From an uncultured Dechloromonas sp. (GTDB lineage: Bacteria; Pseudomonadota; Gammaproteobacteria; Burkholderiales; Rhodocyclaceae): a DNA stretch of 10,358 bases. Location of the stretch: the NCBI GenBank assembly GCA_937996725.1, contig CALKUR010000006.1:1-10358 (forward strand). The letters are read 5' to 3'. Under the pieces are notes generated by a model. The model was not told the origin of the DNA. It saw only the letters and a program-made list of their open reading frames with translations, and ran no database searches. The translations under genes and the position numbers were made by a program. Of this stretch, positions 6,391 through 10,358 are shown in pieces; the first letter of the stretch is position 1, and each line of letters opens with the position of its first letter.

Positions 6391-6810
6391 ATGACCGCTA
6401 ACCGACTTGCCCAACTGATCGCCGACAACACCCCAGAGGCCCCTGCTGCCGGCGAACTGCCCATCAGCACGGCGCAACGGCGCGAACTCAAGGCGGCAGC
6501 GCACAGCCTCAATCCTGTGGTCACCATTGCCGACAATGGTCTCTCGCCCAGCGTGTTGAAGGAAATCGACCATTCGCTGAACATTCACGGCCTGATCAAG
6601 ATCCGTGTCGCCAGCGATGAACGCGATCTACGAGAAAGCCACCTGGCCGAAATCTGCCAGACCCTGGGTGCCGCTGCAGTACAACACATCGGCAAGCTTC
6701 TGGTCGTCTGGCGTCCAAAGCCCGAAGTCAAGGCCGCCGATAAATCCGGCAAAGCCACGGGTCGCCGCAAGGCACCACGTCAGCTCAAGCGCAACTTCCA
6801 GAACGGTTAA
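6391..6810 (+). CDS. yhbY: YhbY-type CRM-domain RNA-binding protein, ribosome assembly factor
   Basis: YhbY binds pre-50S particles in E. coli and carries the CRM (chloroplast RNA splicing and ribosome maturation) fold. From the ATG at 6391 the product has 139 residues. The CRM domain spans about 26-112: QRRELKAAAHSLNPVV (29-44), the loop IADNGLSPSVLKEID (46-60), LIKIRV (68-73), and IGKLLVVWRP (100-109) at its end. The loop normally reads GxNG; here the first Gly is Ala47. Compared with E. coli YhbY (97 residues) there is a 25-residue N-terminal extension and a basic C-terminal tail rich in Lys and Arg (113-136), a plausible extra RNA contact. The reading frame is open upstream to 6235, but that part overlaps rlmE antisense and lacks YhbY similarity. 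No clear Shine-Dalgarno is visible. It is the only plus-strand gene here. Confidence 0.93.
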   Translation: MTANRLAQLIADNTPEAPAAGELPISTAQRRELKAAAHSLNPVVTIADNGLSPSVLKEIDHSLNIHGLIKIRVASDERDLRESHLAEICQTLGAAAVQHIGKLLVVWRPKPEVKAADKSGKATGRRKAPRQLKRNFQNG

Positions 6811-6816
6811 AAGCAA

Positions 6817-6835
6817 TCCGGTTAAACGTACCGGA
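6817..6835 (-). terminator. Possible weak hairpin terminator at the greA 3' end
   Basis: TCCGGT (6817-6822) and ACCGGA (6830-6835) form a 6-bp stem with a seven-base loop that contains most of the greA stop codon. On the minus strand a T-rich TTGCTTTTAA follows. The gap between the convergent yhbY and greA stops is only 11 bases, so any terminator must overlap the genes. The stem is short and the T-run is interrupted, so this is tentative. On the plus strand no T-run follows. Confidence 0.35.
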
Positions 6836-7298
6836 CGTCGATCATCTCGTATTCACGCTGACCACCCGGCGTCTGCACCTGCACCACATCACCGGCAAAT
6901 TTGCCGATTAGTGCGCGCGCCAGCGGCGAGGCAAAAGACACTCTGCCCTGCTTGATATCCGCTTCGTCTTCACCGACGATCTGATAGGTCACGCTTTGAC
7001 CCGAAGCCGCATCTTCTAGCTCGACCGTCGCGCCAAACACGCAACGACCATCGGCATCCATCGCGGCCGGATCAATGATCTGGGCGTGGCTCAGTTTGCC
7101 TTCTACCTCCTGGATACGGCCTTCGATGAAGCCCTGCTTTTCCTTGGCGGCATCGTATTCAGCATTTTCCGACAAATCGCCGTGCGCACGCGCTTCGGCA
7201 ATCGCCTCGATCACGGCCGGACGTTCAATCGTTTTCAGGCGCTGCAGCTCTTCTTGTAGCAGCGTAGCACCGCGAACGGTTAAAGGAACCTTCGACAT
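6822..7298 (-). CDS. greA: Transcription elongation factor GreA
   Basis: GreA enters the secondary channel of stalled, backtracked RNA polymerase and stimulates cleavage of the nascent RNA so elongation can resume. The 158-residue product has the family length. Residues 1-76 form the antiparallel coiled coil; its tip GDLSENAEYDAAKE (40-53) carries the two acidic residues Asp41 and Glu44 that hold the second catalytic magnesium. Residues from about 80 on form the FKBP-like C-terminal domain, with GEDEADIKQGRVS, SPLARALIGK and the closing EYEMIDVRYV. The ATG at 7298 lies 11 bases after the carB stop and has no recognisable Shine-Dalgarno, so translation may be coupled to carB termination. The carB-greA pair is a recurrent arrangement in Betaproteobacteria. 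Confidence 0.97.
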   Translation of the reverse strand: MSKVPLTVRGATLLQEELQRLKTIERPAVIEAIAEARAHGDLSENAEYDAAKEKQGFIEGRIQEVEGKLSHAQIIDPAAMDADGRCVFGATVELEDAASGQSVTYQIVGEDEADIKQGRVSFASPLARALIGKFAGDVVQVQTPGGQREYEMIDVRYV

Positions 7299-7309
7299 AG
7301 CATTAACAA

Positions 7310-10358
<3,049 letters not shown>

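Noticed and set aside
6804..6826. CGGTTAAA direct repeat at 6804 and 6819
   Set aside because: Eight bases, one copy being the yhbY stop context and the other overlapping the greA stop; most likely chance in a convergent gene junction.

Overview
The window is a conserved housekeeping block from a betaproteobacterium. The evidence is gene order plus the family features of the proteins, for example the N-terminus of FtsH and the CarB sequence. The order cannot be fixed from sequence alone. The core run greA, divergent yhbY, rlmE, ftsH, folP, glmM, secG, tRNA-Leu(GAG) is the same as in Escherichia coli. Here it carries two additions, carB upstream of greA and tpiA between glmM and secG, an arrangement I associate with Betaproteobacteria. 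Almost everything is on the minus strand, so the biological reading direction runs from 10358 down to 1. Coding density is high: the longest gap is about 130 bases (1288-1416), and no stretch over 300 bases lacks a gene.

In transcription order: carB (5' end cut by the window edge at 10358) and greA lie 11 bases apart and look co-transcribed. yhbY is the only plus-strand gene. It converges on greA with 11 bases between the stop codons, and it diverges from rlmE across 93 bases that must hold the promoters of both. rlmE and ftsH follow on the minus strand. A good intrinsic terminator follows ftsH and its U-tract ends right at the folP start codon. folP and glmM are 39 bases apart. glmM is followed by two hairpins, the second a textbook intrinsic terminator with a promoter-like sequence just in front of it. 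tpiA, secG and a tRNA-Leu(GAG), cut by the window edge at base 1, end the block.

The genes serve basic growth: carbamoyl phosphate for pyrimidines and arginine (carB), transcript-cleavage rescue of RNA polymerase (greA), ribosome maturation (yhbY, rlmE), membrane proteolysis (ftsH), folate (folP), UDP-GlcNAc precursors (glmM), glycolysis (tpiA), protein export (secG) and translation (tRNA-Leu). I see no mobile element, CRISPR array, toxin-antitoxin pair or phage gene.

No new biological system is evident. The strongest irregularity is inside carB: the part from about 8540 to the window end has almost exclusively G/C third codon positions, while the rest of carB and the sampled codons in other genes are clearly less biased. 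This fits a recombination mosaic or an assembly join. Other points of interest are the promoter-plus-terminator arrangement ahead of tpiA, the terminator flush against folP with no ribosome binding site, and small departures from family motifs in FtsH, RlmE, FolP and YhbY.
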